The notes beneath the pieces are model-generated. The model made no database searches. It was not told the origin of the DNA and saw nothing but the letters and a program-made list of their open reading frames with translations. The position numbers and the translations under genes were made by a program. Below, piece after piece: positions 10,707 through 21,558 of a stretch of DNA of 64,000 nucleotides (positions are counted from its first letter, which is position 1; every line of letters starts with the position of its first letter). The stretch covers positions 78,335,254-78,399,253 of the forward strand of contig CM028378.1 in NCBI GenBank assembly GCA_013146195.2, given 5' to 3'. This DNA comes from Codonopsis lanceolata. Taxonomy: Eukaryota; Streptophyta; Magnoliopsida; Asterales; Campanulaceae.

Positions 10707-12151
10707 ATGGCCGATCCTCAGCCGGCGCCGCCGGATCCTTCTTCTTCTTCCCTTCCAAAATCTTTTGCTGAGGCTTTATCTTCAAATCCTACACATGTAG
10801 ACCAATTTTTTATTCCTTCTTCATCTTATAAAGGTGAACCAGCTCTCAAGTTAACGCCTGACATTATTGCTTCTCTAGTTAAGCCGTTCCAGCATACATT
10901 AGTTGGAAAATTCTCTCATGGTCGGCCCTCGATGGAAGCAACCAGAAAATTATTTCATACTTTTGGCTTAAAAGCTGCGTTTACGATAGGGCATCTTGAT
11001 GCAAAGCATGTTCTTATCCAAGTGAATCATGAAGAAGACTATCAGCGTCTATGGATTAAAGATCAGTGGTATCTTGGCCGATTTCCAATGCGTGTTTTCA
11101 AGTGGACTCCAGCTTTTCGCCCCGATGTTGAAAGTTCGATCGTTCCAGTCTGGTTCTCTTTACCCGGCCTTCCTATTCATCTATTTCACAAGTCCACTCT
11201 CTTTTCAATCGCGTCATTATTTGGAAGGCCTCTCATGTTAGATCATTCAACCACAAATCTGACTCGACCTAGCGTGGCTCGAATATGTGTGGAAGTCGAT
11301 CTGTTGAAACCAATCCCTCATAGGGTTTGGGTGGATTGTGGTGATGTATACCCCAGTTTTTGGCAGCCGCTAGAAGCTGAAAACTTACCGTCATATTGTG
11401 CTTGTTGTTTGCGTCAAGGGCATACGGATCTCAATTGCAAGGCTAAAAATCCCCCTCCTTCTCATTCTGAACCTAGATCAAAAGCAACTACATCTAAGTG
11501 GATGCCTAAGAAGAATGATGTAAACACAGCCGAACAGCCTATGAAGAGTTCAAACCCTAATGCTTTTGCGGCTGAGAATAACAATTTAGATAACTCTCCT
11601 ATTTTGGAGGATGGAGCTTTGGCTTACAATACTTCTCCCACTCTCAATGCTGATCAAATCAATTCGGAGTTCAATGAAGGTACTGCTATTAATGCTGATA
11701 ATATCAATCTGGTTAATAATGTTCCTATTTTGGTTCAGGATTCGGATGGAGTTGCGGCTGTTCCCACTTCAAAAAATTCTGAAAATCCGACCTTGGCAGC
11801 GTGTATCAATAACTCTCATCTTCGGATTTGGATGGAGCTGCGGCTGGTCCATCTTCAAAAACTTCGGAAAATCCGACTTTGGCAGCATGTGATAATAATT
11901 CTTATAATAAGGAAATTCCTTTATCTCCTAATCGCTTTGCGGCTCTCAATATTGATCAGGAGACTGAAGAGATATGTGATGATGAGGAAGAGGCTTCAAT
12001 TCATTTACAGACTTCACAATGCATGGCTAATCTTAATTTGGATACTTCTATTCCAATCAACAAGGTTTCTTGTAAATCTGTTATCCCTCCTTCGAATATC
12101 CTTACAAGGTCCAAGGCTCAGACTCAATCCACTGGTTCTCATGGCTGTTAA
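10707..12151 (+). pseudogene. LINE A ORF1 (DUF4283-type RNA-binding protein with CCHC zinc knuckle)
   Basis: The first good ATG is at 10707 (MADPQPAPPDPSSSS). A Pro/Ser-rich N-terminus is followed by the DUF4283-like domain of plant L1 ORF1 proteins (roughly residues 45-200) and the knuckle CACCLRQGHTDLNC at about 11397-11440. The C-terminal part is Asn-rich and poorly ordered. At about 11744-11830 an 86-bp tandem duplication throws the reading frame out. The true C-terminus continues in another frame (from 11828) and ends GSHGC at the TAA 12149-12151. ORF1 proteins coat LINE RNA and act as nucleic-acid chaperones. The end overlaps the ORF2 start by 10 bp. Confidence 0.8.
11744..11915 (+). 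repeat. 86-bp tandem duplication inside LINE ORF1
   Basis: GGATGGAGTTGCGGCTG at 11744 recurs as GGATGGAGCTGCGGCTG at 11830, followed in both copies by matching sequence to about GCAGCGTGT/GCAGCATGT. Because 86 is not a multiple of three, the duplication shifts the frame. Confidence 0.75.
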
Positions 12152-15100
12152 TTTTCTGTTTTGGAACATTAGGGGTATCGGTAATGACCCCTCTATAGCC
12201 AGACTTAAACGTCTTATTAAGCTCCATAATATTTCTTTGCTTGCGGTTTTCGAACCTATGATCGATGCAGGTCATGTCTCTCGTATTGCCAAGCGTCTCA
12301 AGTTCAAATACTTCTTCTCAAATAGTAGCAGCTCTATTTGGTTACTCATCAAGTCTGCTTATACTTGTGATATTCTCCATGATGCGGCCCAGCATCTTAC
12401 AGTTCAAGTGAAGCATTACAAATGGCCAACTCCTGTCAATCTTTCTTGTGTTTATGCTAGTTGTGATAGCTTGGATAGACAAGATCTTTGGTCTGAGCTG
12501 GTGGATCTTGGTTCAGTTTATGATTCAATTCCTTGGATAGTTGGTGGTGACTTCAACATAATTCTTTCTCCTGAAGAAAAGCTTGGTGGAAATGGCTGGG
12601 ATCGTAACGGGGCATTGGATTTTCATTCTTGTATCTCGGCTTCGGGTTTAATGGATTTAGGTTATTCAGGAAATAACTATACTTGGTGGAATTCTAGAGA
12701 TGGTTCAGCCTCTATTTTTCAGAGATTAGATCGTTTGTTATGTAACAATGCTTGGCAGAATTCTTTTCATGATACTTCTGTTCGGCATTTGAATCGAAGC
12801 TGCTCGGATCATGCTCCTCTTGTTATCTCTATTTTAAAAGATAGCGAAGTTCATTCTACTTCCTTCCGATTTCTCAACATGTGGACTTCTCACCATACTT
12901 TTTTGCCTCTCATTGAGAAGGTTTGGCAGCAATCTTTTTCTGGTCGGCACATGCATGTGTTTTCTCAAAAATTTATGGCTTGTAAGCAGGCTTTAAAGCA
13001 ATGGAACAAGGATGTCTTTGGCAATATTTTCCAGCTTCTCAAGCAGGCTGAAGATGATGTACATCGGCTTGAAATGACTTTTGAAAATTCTGGATTGGCA
13101 GCGGATAGAATTGCTATGAATCATGCTCATGCTCATCTCAAACATATTCTCAAGTTGGAAGAATCCTATTGGAGACAAAAGGCCAAGATTAAATGGTTCA
13201 AGGAGGGGGAGGGAAACACGAAACTATTTCACGCTTCAGTTAATCAATCTCGTAGGCGTCTTCATATCCATTCTATTCATGGTACTGATGGACATGAATA
13301 TAATACAGAAGAGGGTATTAAGCAACAAGCTATCCTCTATTTTCAATCTCAACTTCAGGCTACTTCTATAGAAGACAATGAGCTGATCAATTCTATTCCT
13401 CACCTTATTTCTGATCAGATGAATAAGATGCTTACTGAATGGCCAACTTTGGAAGAGGTTCGAAGTATTGTTTTTGCCATGGATGGTAATAGTGCTGCCG
13501 GACCCGATGGTTTTTCCGGTTTATTTTTTACCCACTGTTGGGACATCATAAGTCGGGATTTTTATAATGCTATCCTGGAATTCTTTGCGGGTTTCTCTTT
13601 AACGAAAAGTTGGTCTAGCACTCTTATTATTACCATTCCTAAGATGGATCACCCGGATTCCTTTAGCGATTTTCGCCCTATCAGCTTATGCAACTTTACC
13701 AATAAGGTGATTTCTAAAATTCTAGCTTCCCGTCTAGCTAGTGTGCTTCCTTCTATTATTTCGTCTAATCAGAGTGGATTTGTGAAGGGGCGCCTCATCC
13801 AAGATAATATTATCATTTTTTGTAATGGTAGCCGCCATTCGATTAATAAGCATTTGGAGCTATTCTCTCTTTATGAAAAAGCTTCGGGTCAACAGATTAA
13901 CAATCTTAAAAGTAGTTTTACAATTTCCCCCAAGCTTTCTGAAACTCGTATTACCTCCATTTCTGATTATTTGGGATTTGTTCGAAAAGACTTTCCCTTG
14001 ATTTATCTTGGCTGCCCTTTATTTTCTGGTCGGAAACTCAAGAGATATTTTGATCCGTTAATTCTCAAAATTCATTCTCGTATCTCTCTCTTGGTCCGGT
14101 AAATTCACTATTACATGTTGGGAGGATTATGCTTATTAATCATGTTCTTCATTATATCTCTGCTTATCAAATTGCTGCTCTTGATCCGCCCAAAGGTGTG
14201 ATTAAAAATGTTGAAGCTATGTTAGCAAATTTCTTTTGGGGACAGATTGATGGTAAATGGAAATCTCATTGGATAGCCTGGAAAAAATGTTGCTCTCCTG
14301 TTTTGGAAGGCGGGGTTGGTATTCGATCTCTATCCGATGTTAATCGAGCTTTCTCTGCTAACATTTGGTGGAGATTTCGAACTCAAACCACTCTTTGGGC
14401 TTCTTTCTTGAAAGCAAAATATTGCTCCCACATTCATCCGGTTCAGTCTACTATTCGGGGTTCGCATATTTGGTGCCGAATGTTAGCTATTCGGTCGTTT
14501 GTTAGCTATTCGGCCGTTTGTTAGCTATTCGGCCGTTTGTTGAACAACATCTCAAATGGCTTCTTGGGGGGTAGCCGCTTCATACAGTTCGATGCTTATT
14601 GGATGGCGGTCTTATCACCGGGCCTCAGGATCTTTAGCTTCTGTTAAAGATATATTTGTGAATTCTTCAAAGAATCCGTGGCTCACGCTTTATTATCCGA
14701 GTTTGATGCGGGTCGGATTCAATCTCAGCATCCTTTTCTCACTGATCAAGATGATATTCCATGCTGGACCCTATCCGCTTCGGGTAACTTCTCTATCTCT
14801 TCGGCTTGGAACTCCCTTCGTGTTTCTAAGCCGCAGATGTTATCTGCTAAATTCTTCTGGCATAAATCTGTTCCAAAACACATCAGCATTTTCATCTGGC
14901 ATCTTCTTCTGTTTAAATTGCCTATTGATGAGGGTCTTCTAAAAAAAGAATTTTCCATGGTCTCCAAATGTCATTGTTGTGAGCTGAGTAGTTCTGAGAC
15001 TTTTAATCATGTTTTTCTTCATAGTCCCATTGCACATTGGATTTGGGATCATTTTAGCATTGAATTTGGTGTCCGGAGCTGTTATAATTCCATCCTCCAG

Positions 15101-15826
15101 TGTTGCATGTCTTGGTGGATCTCTTCTGCCCCTCTCCTGCTTCCTTGCCTTATTTTGTGGCATCTATGGAAGAATAGGAATTCTATTCTCTTTGATAATA
15201 AAGGCCAAACTCCAATGGGTCTTATTTCCTCAATTAAAGATGATCTTCAGGCAACTACAGCTCCCAAGTTAAGCAGCTTGCGCCATCATTCCAGTTATGC
15301 GTGCCATCTGATTAGATGGTTTCCCCCTCCTTTCTCTCTAGTTAAGCTAAATTCGGATGGGGCCTCTCGTGGTAATCCAGGTTGTAGTGGTGGCGGGGGT
15401 ATTATTCGCAATTCTGATGACAATCTTATTTATGCTTATTCGGAATTCTATGGGAATTCTACTAACACCATTGCTGAGACGAAAGCTCTTTTTCATGGTG
15501 TTTGTTGGCTTCGCGATTCTGGTTATAGAGGTGCTGTTGTTGAGGTGGACTCCAAAGTTTTGGTTGATTGTATCTCTAAAGGTCATAAGATTCCTTGGAA
15601 ATGATGGTCCTTAATTCAGCAAATAATGGCTATTTTTTCAGATATGGAGCTTCAGATTTCCCATTGTTTTAGAGAGGCAAACAGCGTTGCGGATCTTCTT
15701 GCTAATTTGGCTTGTGACTCATCTGCTGATTCTAGATTCACTTCTCTCCGGGATCTTTCTCCTTGCATCCGTGGCTCAGTTAGACTGGATCAGAATGGCA
15801 CTCCTTACATTAGACGCATTAGATAG
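12142..15826 (+). pseudogene. LINE A ORF2 (endonuclease, reverse transcriptase, RNase H), internally deleted
   Basis: ATG at 12142 begins MAVNFLFWNIRGIGN, the start of an APE-type endonuclease with E in FEPM, GGDFN near 12542 and SDHAPL near 12804. The RT begins near 13441 (WPTLEEV, AAGPDGFSG, FRPISLCN, SGFVKGRLIQDN). At about 13805-13820 it jumps straight to the segment after the active site (IFCNGSRHSIN), so the palm with the catalytic FADD box is gone. Thumb motif YLGCPL is near 14003. The frame breaks at 14100, continues from 14129, breaks again at a 19-bp triplication (14483-14539), then resumes from 14678 with the zinc-binding domain and RNase H (SDGASRGNPG near 15352). A TGA at 15602-15604 interrupts RNase H. 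The enzyme cannot be active. Confidence 0.88.
14483..14539 (+). repeat. Three perfect-unit 19-bp tandem repeats in LINE ORF2
   Basis: TTAGCTATTCGGYCGTTTG occurs three times head to tail (14483, 14502, 14521) with one C/T difference. The two extra units add 38 bp and shift the frame. Confidence 0.95.
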
Positions 15827-15897
15827 TTTTCATGGCTTGCTCTATGTTATTTGTTTCTAGTTTATTAGCTTCTTCTTTGTCTTGTATTATTTCCGAT

Positions 15898-16022
15898 TTC
15901 GAGGTTAGGCTCCTTTGTCCTCCCGTTATAAGGGCAAGGGTGGTTGTCCCCCTCAAGTTTGTATTTTTTTTCCTTATTAATAAAATCTAGCAAGGTGCCG
16001 CCTCTGTTTCCCAAAAAAAAAA
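15898..16022 (+). repeat. LINE A conserved 3' tail and poly(A)
   Basis: The 3' UTR from TTTCGAGGTTAGGCTCC to the poly(A) closely matches the tail of LINE B (58184-58322), including the GGGCAAGG, GGTTGTCCCCCTC and AATAAAA blocks. In LINEs such a conserved tail can be the site where the RT starts copying. Confidence 0.75.
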
Positions 16023-16195
16023 GTTAGAATAAAATAATTATAAAAACCCCCTTTAGATTAATAAATTGCTATCAATAAATTGCACTGTTCGTGATCACTT
16101 GTCTCTGTGGGTTTTACCCTTGCTTCCAATACTATTCTATAATAGTCTTGTCCACTTGCAAGGAAAAAGATTAATTAAAACATCGATCAAGTTTT

Positions 16196-16213
16196 TGGCG
16201 TCGTTGCCGGGGA
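16196..16213 (+). promoter_or_regulatory. Athila primer-binding site, tRNA-Asp type
   Basis: TGGCGTCGTTGCCGGGGA differs at one base from the usual Athila site, which pairs with the 3' end of tRNA-Asp. It lies about 44 bp inside the point where LTR similarity ends, so either the LTR boundary is further right or the 3' LTR has lost its last bases. Confidence 0.8.
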
Positions 16214-16370
16214 CAAGCTAGTTCATGTAGTTAGTTTGTTGGTAGCGTAGTTTTTAATTTAATTTAGTTTTTAATTTAATTTTTTGTTTTTATAAAAAAT
16301 AAAAATACAAAAAGATTTTATTTTGTTTTTGATAGTTAGCTGTTTTTTTAAATTGCTTTAAATTATTTTT

Positions 16371-17537
16371 ATGCACAGTCGTCGATCTTTGAATCCTAAA
16401 TTGGTAGAATTAAATCAAGATATAAATATTGTTAGAAGAAATCAAGAAGTCCTTGAAAATCTAGCTCCTGAGTTTGATAATCAAGACCAATTGAATTACA
16501 AGGATCCTCTGGTTGATCCTCTAATGGAAGAAAATAATAATAATAGAAATCCTGAAAATCAAGTTGACCCAGTCAACAGGAATCAAAGAGAAGAAGAACC
16601 TGCAAGAAGAAATATGGAAGTAGTAGTAAATCAAAGAACTATTAATGGTTTCAGTAGACCTTCATTAAATGTTGTGACATCATGTTTAGTCTTGCCAGAT
16701 GCTGTAAGGAATTTTGAGTTAAAAGGTCATTATTTTAATGCAATACCATCCTTTCATGGGATGCCTCATGAAGATCCTGTCAGTTTCTTAAGAGAATATG
16801 AATGCATGATGAGTACTTTTCCTTTAGGAGGGTTGACCGAAGATCAAATTAAAATGAAATATTTTCCCAGTGCATTAAAAGAATTGGCAAAGAGATGGTT
16901 TATGAACTTAACACCTAATAGTGTTTATACTTGGGCTCAATTATATGATTTGTTTATGAGTAAATTTTACAAGCATGCATCTCTTACTGAATATAGAAAA
17001 CAAATCATGTCATTCTAAAATGAACCAGGTGAAACATTCCATGAGTCATGGGATAGATTTAAAAATCTGCTCATTATGTGTCCCCATCATAATTTGGTTC
17101 AACATGTGTTAGGGCTTCAATTTTATCATGGTCTTTCGCCAGGCTTACAAACTATGGTTGATAGTGCAGCTGGTGGTTCTATTAATCGAATGACACCAGA
17201 AGCACTAGAAGAATTATTTGAGATGTTAAGTATTAATTCCCAACAGAAAAGTGCTAGAAGTAAAAATAGAAGCCTATATCAATTGCAAGATAATTCAAAT
17301 ACACAAGCTCAATTTGAAAATTGGCAAATTCAAGAAGCATGTGCTTTATGTGGATTATATTATCATGCTATTAATTTTTGTCCATCAAGTGCTATGTATT
17401 CTGAACAGGCTAATGCTATGAATATGTACCCTCAAAGGCCAAGGAATGATCCCTATTCAAGCACATATAATCCTGGTTGGAGGAATCATCCTAACTTTTC
17501 TTGGGGAGGAAATAAGCCTTTGCAACGAGAATATTGA
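16371..17537 (+). pseudogene. Athila gag
   Basis: Starts with ATG at 16371 and runs in one frame to a TGA at 17535-17537, with an internal TAA at 17016-17018. The retrotransposon-gag core includes FHGMPHEDPVSFLREYE, LKELAKRWFMNL and a stretch around 17030-17200. A single degenerate zinc knuckle (CALCGLYYHAINFC) is near 17340. Gag would form the particle that packages element RNA. The C-terminal half is shorter than in full Athila gag, and no protease follows: after 17537 the sequence passes within about 150 bp into the linker just before RT. Confidence 0.85.
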
Positions 17538-20500
17538 GGAAGAAATTAAAGAAGATAATAAAGTAGAGAATGAGGAGGCTAAAATAAAAGAAACAATTAA
17601 AGCAGAAAATTCTGAAATTATGCCATCCATTAATTCTCCTAAAGTTGAAGAATTAAAGCCATTACCACCCCATTTAAAATATGCCTTTTTAGGGGTAGGT
17701 AACACTTTGCCTGTTATTATAGCAGCCGACTTAACGGAAGAGCAAGAATCTAGTTTATTAAAAGTTTTATGGACACATAGAGAAGCTTTAGGATGGTCCC
17801 TAGCTGATTTAAAAGGGATCAATCCATCTATGTACATGCATAAAATACATCTAGGAGAAGGTAGCAAACCTTCAAGAGAAAGGCAAAGAAGACTTAACCC
17901 ACACATGGAAGAAGCCGTAAGAAAAGAAGTTCTTAAGCTCTTAGATGCGGGTATAATTTACCCTATATTAGATAGTAAATGGGTTAGTCATGTTCAAGTA
18001 GTTCCTAAAAAGTCAGGAATTACAGTCATTAAAAATGAGAAAGATGAATTAGTCCATACAAGAACAATAACTGGTTATAGAATGTGCATTGATTTGCGGA
18101 AATTAAATGCGGCAACTAGGAAAGATCACTTTCATTTGCCATTTATTGACCAAATCCTTGAAAGACTAGCCGGTCATGAATATTATTGCTTTCTTGATGG
18201 TTTTTCTGGTTACAATCAGATCCCTATTGCACCCGAAGACCAAAAGAAAACAACTTTTACATGTCCCTTTGGTACTTTTGCTTTTAGGAGAATGTCATTT
18301 GGATTATGTAATGCACCAGCTACTTTTCAAAGATGCATGATTTATATATTTTCAGATTTAGTTGAAAGATGTGTTGAAGTTTTCATGGACGATTTCTCAG
18401 TTTTTGGAAATTCTTTTGATCACTGCTTAGAAAACCTTACATCAGTCCTGAAAAGATGCTATGAAACAAATTTAACTTTAAGTTGGGAGAAAAGTCACTT
18501 CATGGTCAAACATGGAATTGTCTTAGGGCATGTTGTTTCAAATAAAGACATTAAAGTTGATAAAGCTAAAATCGAAGTTATTTGACAACTACCCCCTCCC
18601 ACTTCAGTTAAAGGTGTTAGAAGTTTTCTTGGGCATGCTGGTTTTTATCGAAGATTTATAAAAGATTTTTCTAAAATCTGTAAGCATCTATGTAATTTGT
18701 TAGCAAAAGATACAGAATTTATTTTTGATAAAGAATGTTTAGAAGCTTTTAATTTATTAAAAGAAAAATTGACTACTGCCCTTATTTTATCCGGCCCTGA
18801 TTGGTCACTTCCTTTTGAAATCATGTGTGATGCATCAGATTTTGCAATTGGAGTTGTGTTAGGACAAAGGGTAGATAGAAAGCCTTATGTGATCCATTAT
18901 GCTAGTAGAACTCTAAATGATGCACAATTGAATTACACAACTACTGAAAAAGAAGTTTTAGCGGTAGTATATGCTTTAGAAAAATTTAGATCATATCTGT
19001 TAGGATCAAAGGTGATAATATTTTCTGATCATTCTACATTAAAATATCTGTTAAGTAAGAAAGATGCTAAACCAAGATTAATTAGATGGATGTTATTGTT
19101 ACAAGAATTTGACATTACAATCAAAGATAAAAAAGGAACCGAGAATGTCGTAGCCGACCATTTGTTCAGATTGGAATTTTCACCTTTGCTTGAACGTCAA
19201 TTTCTTGATGATCCTGTTCCCATAAATGATGATTTTCCTGATGAGCAACTTTTAGCAATTAAAGATTCAGACCCTTGGTATGCTGATTTTGTCAATTACC
19301 ATGTGTCTGATATCATTAATCCGGATTTTGATCATTATGAAAAGAAGAAATTTTTGGCGGAAACGAAAAATTATTTTTGGGAAGCACCACATTTATACAA
19401 AATTTGTTCAGATTCTTTAATAAGAAGATGTATTCCAAAAAAAGACCAACAAGGTATTATGGAATTCTGCCATGGATACTCTTGTGGAGGTCATTTTAGT
19501 GGAAACAAAACTGCGAGAAAATTTTTGCAATCAGGATTATATTGGCCTACTGTTTTTAGAGATTGTGAATTGTTTTATAGGACATGTGATAAGTGTCAAA
19601 AAAATAGGTGGAATAGGAAAGAGAAACGAGATGCCCTTGCATATTAATTTGGTTGTTGAAATTTTTTATGTCTGGGGTATTGATTTCATGGGTCCTTTTC
19701 CAGTGTCAAATAATTGTGAGTATATTTTAGTAGCAGTTGATTACGTATCTAAATGGATTGAAGCAGTAGCAACCAAGACCAATGATGGAAAAACAGTGGT
19801 TAAATTCGTAGAAGACTTGTTTGCTAGATATGGAGTACCTAAGGCCATAATAAGTGACCAAGGAACTCATTTTACCAATAAGTTGTTGAATAATGTTCTT
19901 AGGAAGCATGGTGTAACTCACAAGTTAGCTACACCTTATCATCCTCAAACATCCGGCCAAGTAGAAGTTAGCAATAGACAAATAAAAGTAGTATTAGAAA
20001 TGACTATTAGGCCTAATCGTAAAGATTGAGAATCTAAACTTAAGGATGCTTTATGGGCATACCGAACTGCTTTTAAAACTCCCATAGGAATGAGTCCATA
20101 TAGAATGGTATATGGCAAGGCTTGCCATTTACCAGTTGAAATTGAGCATAAAGCCTATTGGGCTGTTAAAGAATTGAACTTAGATTTAACCTTGGCTGGA
20201 GAAGAAAGATTGTTTCAGTTAAATGAGTTAGAAGAACATAGGTTGAATTCGTATGAGAATGCGAAGACATATAAAGAAAAGACCAAGAAGTATCATGACA
20301 TGGGGTTAGCGAACAAAATGTTTCATCCAGGGATGAAAGTGTTACTTTTTAATTCTAGACTAAGGCTATTCCCCGGAAAATTGAAATCTAAATGGTCTGG
20401 TCCCTTTATAATTGTACGAATCTATCCTCATGGAGCTGTTGATATTCAAAATCCTAAAAATAATGAAATTTTCAAAGTGAATGGACACCGACTCAAGCCA

Positions 20501-20575
20501 TACTTAGAGCCGATGTCAGTTGAACGAACAATTGAGTTAATTCGTTTGGCTGACAATGAACCATCCCGGGATTAG
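17538..20575 (+). pseudogene. Athila pol (RT, RNase H, integrase; protease missing)
   Basis: A charged linker (EEEIKEDNK) and PPHLKYAFLG lead into RT, with RKLNAATRKDHF near 18097 and the catalytic FMDD at 18382-18393. A TGA at 18583-18585 interrupts RT. RNase H (CDASDFAIG, YTTTEKEVLAVVYALEKF, FSDHSTLKYL) spans about 18820-19180, and the integrase zinc-binding part (GHFSGNKTARKF, CDKCQKN) ends near 19605. A frameshift near 19620-19645 is followed by the integrase core with its D, D and E residues in GIDFMGPF, ISDQGTHF and HPQTSGQVEVSNRQ. A TGA at 20027-20029 breaks the core. The C-terminal part ends at 20573-20575. Residue order fits Athila, but at least two stops, one frameshift and the absent protease make it inactive. 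Confidence 0.9.
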
Positions 20576-20736
20576 GCTTGCAGTTTGGTCGAGCCAAAGA
20601 CGTTAAACAAAGGCGCTAAGTGGGAGGCAACCCACTATTTTGAATGATATTTGCTTTTATAGTTAGTTTAAATATGTTGTTCTCCGTTAAATTTAATTTT
20701 TGGACATTTAATTTTTAATTAAATATGCCAAAATTC

Positions 20737-20754
20737 AAGTTTGGGGGAGAAAAG
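20737..20754 (+). repeat. Polypurine-tract-like copy 1
   Basis: AAGTTTGGGGGAGAAAAG resembles the true polypurine tract next to the 3' LTR (24954-24968) but lies just after pol. Confidence 0.7.
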
Positions 20755-20921
20755 CATCTTAGTGTTGTATTTATATGTTACTAATATTTTTAGTTTAGAA
20801 TTTTTGTTAAGTTTTTGCAATACAGGAAAGTTTCAAAACATAACGGAATTAACGGAAAAGGATTGATTTGCAAAACTACTTGAAAAGAGAGTAAGGAAAA
20901 TAAAAGGGACAAGTTCTGGAC

Positions 20922-21084
20922 ACCTTGCGGACGCAAGGTGTTGGAGACCTTGCGACCGCAAGGTCCTCCATAAATGTAAATGTCGTGCATCGTACCGTCA
21001 GACATGGGGAAGTAGCGGAATCTGAAGCGGTTTGACTGCCCACCTTGCGGTCGTAAGGTGTGGCAGACCTTGCGACCGCAAGGT
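20922..21084. repeat. Palindrome cluster between Athila pol and env-like ORF
   Basis: Four 18-bp units: ACCTTGCGGACGCAAGGT (20922), ACCTTGCGACCGCAAGGT (20947), ACCTTGCGGTCGTAAGGT (21042, one arm mismatch) and ACCTTGCGACCGCAAGGT (21067). Within each pair the starts are 25 bp apart. The cluster precedes the env-like ORF by about 470 bp and could serve its promoter. Confidence 0.9.
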
Positions 21085-21558
21085 CCCCCTATTTAAGACA
21101 GTACCGGCCTCTCTTGCAGAATCACCAGAAAATTTCACTCCCTTCAACAAAACAGCAGCAGCAGCCGCCCAGCCTCTTTTAGTTCCGGTGAATCATTCCA
21201 AATTCCAGCACTACTCCCAAGGATCTTCTCCCTCCTTCATCATTCTTCATCTTCTACCTCCCCCACATCCACCATTGCACTCCATTGAAGTTGAAGAGGT
21301 TTTGAAGGAAGAGAAGCAAACTCCATTGTTGCCGATCAAGCTCCAACTCCGGTTGCATCCTCGACTCTAAAGCTGCATTTAACAAGTAATCCTAACCCCT
21401 CTCTTTAATTTTCACGTCAAATAAGTTGCATGCTAGGGTGTTAGATAATTTTAACGTAGATAAAATTTTGCATGCTTTAGAATTAATTTTTAATTTTAAA
21501 ATTTTAAAAACATATTTTAATTGTTAAAACTTTAGTTTTTAATTTTTATTCAAACAAA

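Larger units (their letters stand above)
10633..16022 (+). mobile_element. LINE A, plant L1-type non-LTR retrotransposon
   Basis: Two overlapping reading frames (ORF1 with a CCHC knuckle; ORF2 with endonuclease, RT, zinc-binding and RNase H domains), a 3' UTR with AATAAAA and a terminal poly(A) at 16013-16022. It lies in the same orientation as the host Athila LTR. No target-site duplication is visible; instead about 25 bp of the LTR are missing. ORF1 is frameshifted, and ORF2 has a large RT deletion, a 19-bp triplication and a stop, so the copy is dead. Confidence 0.9.
9526..16152 (+). repeat. Athila 5' LTR, interrupted by LINE A
   Basis: LTR sequence runs 9526-10632, is broken by the LINE, and resumes with GTTAGAATAAAATAATT at about 16023. 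It matches the 3' LTR closely. About 25 bp present in the 3' LTR (26085-26109) are missing at the LINE junction. The end is uncertain: similarity to the 3' LTR stops after TTGTCCACT at about 16152-16155. Confidence 0.85.

Noticed and set aside
10638..12141. Single fused ORF of 1154 codons from a TTG start
   Set aside because: It begins without an ATG and crosses a frameshift in ORF1; the real layout is ORF1 (ATG at 10707) overlapping ORF2 (ATG at 12142).
20922..21084. Spaced palindromic repeats resembling a CRISPR array
   Set aside because: Only two units per block, with two blocks; spacers are short and not unique acquisitions, and the context is a plant retrotransposon.
21032..21370. 112-codon plus-strand ORF after Athila pol
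   Set aside because: It covers the palindromes and a CT-rich leader without recognisable domain; probably untranslated leader of the env-like ORF.
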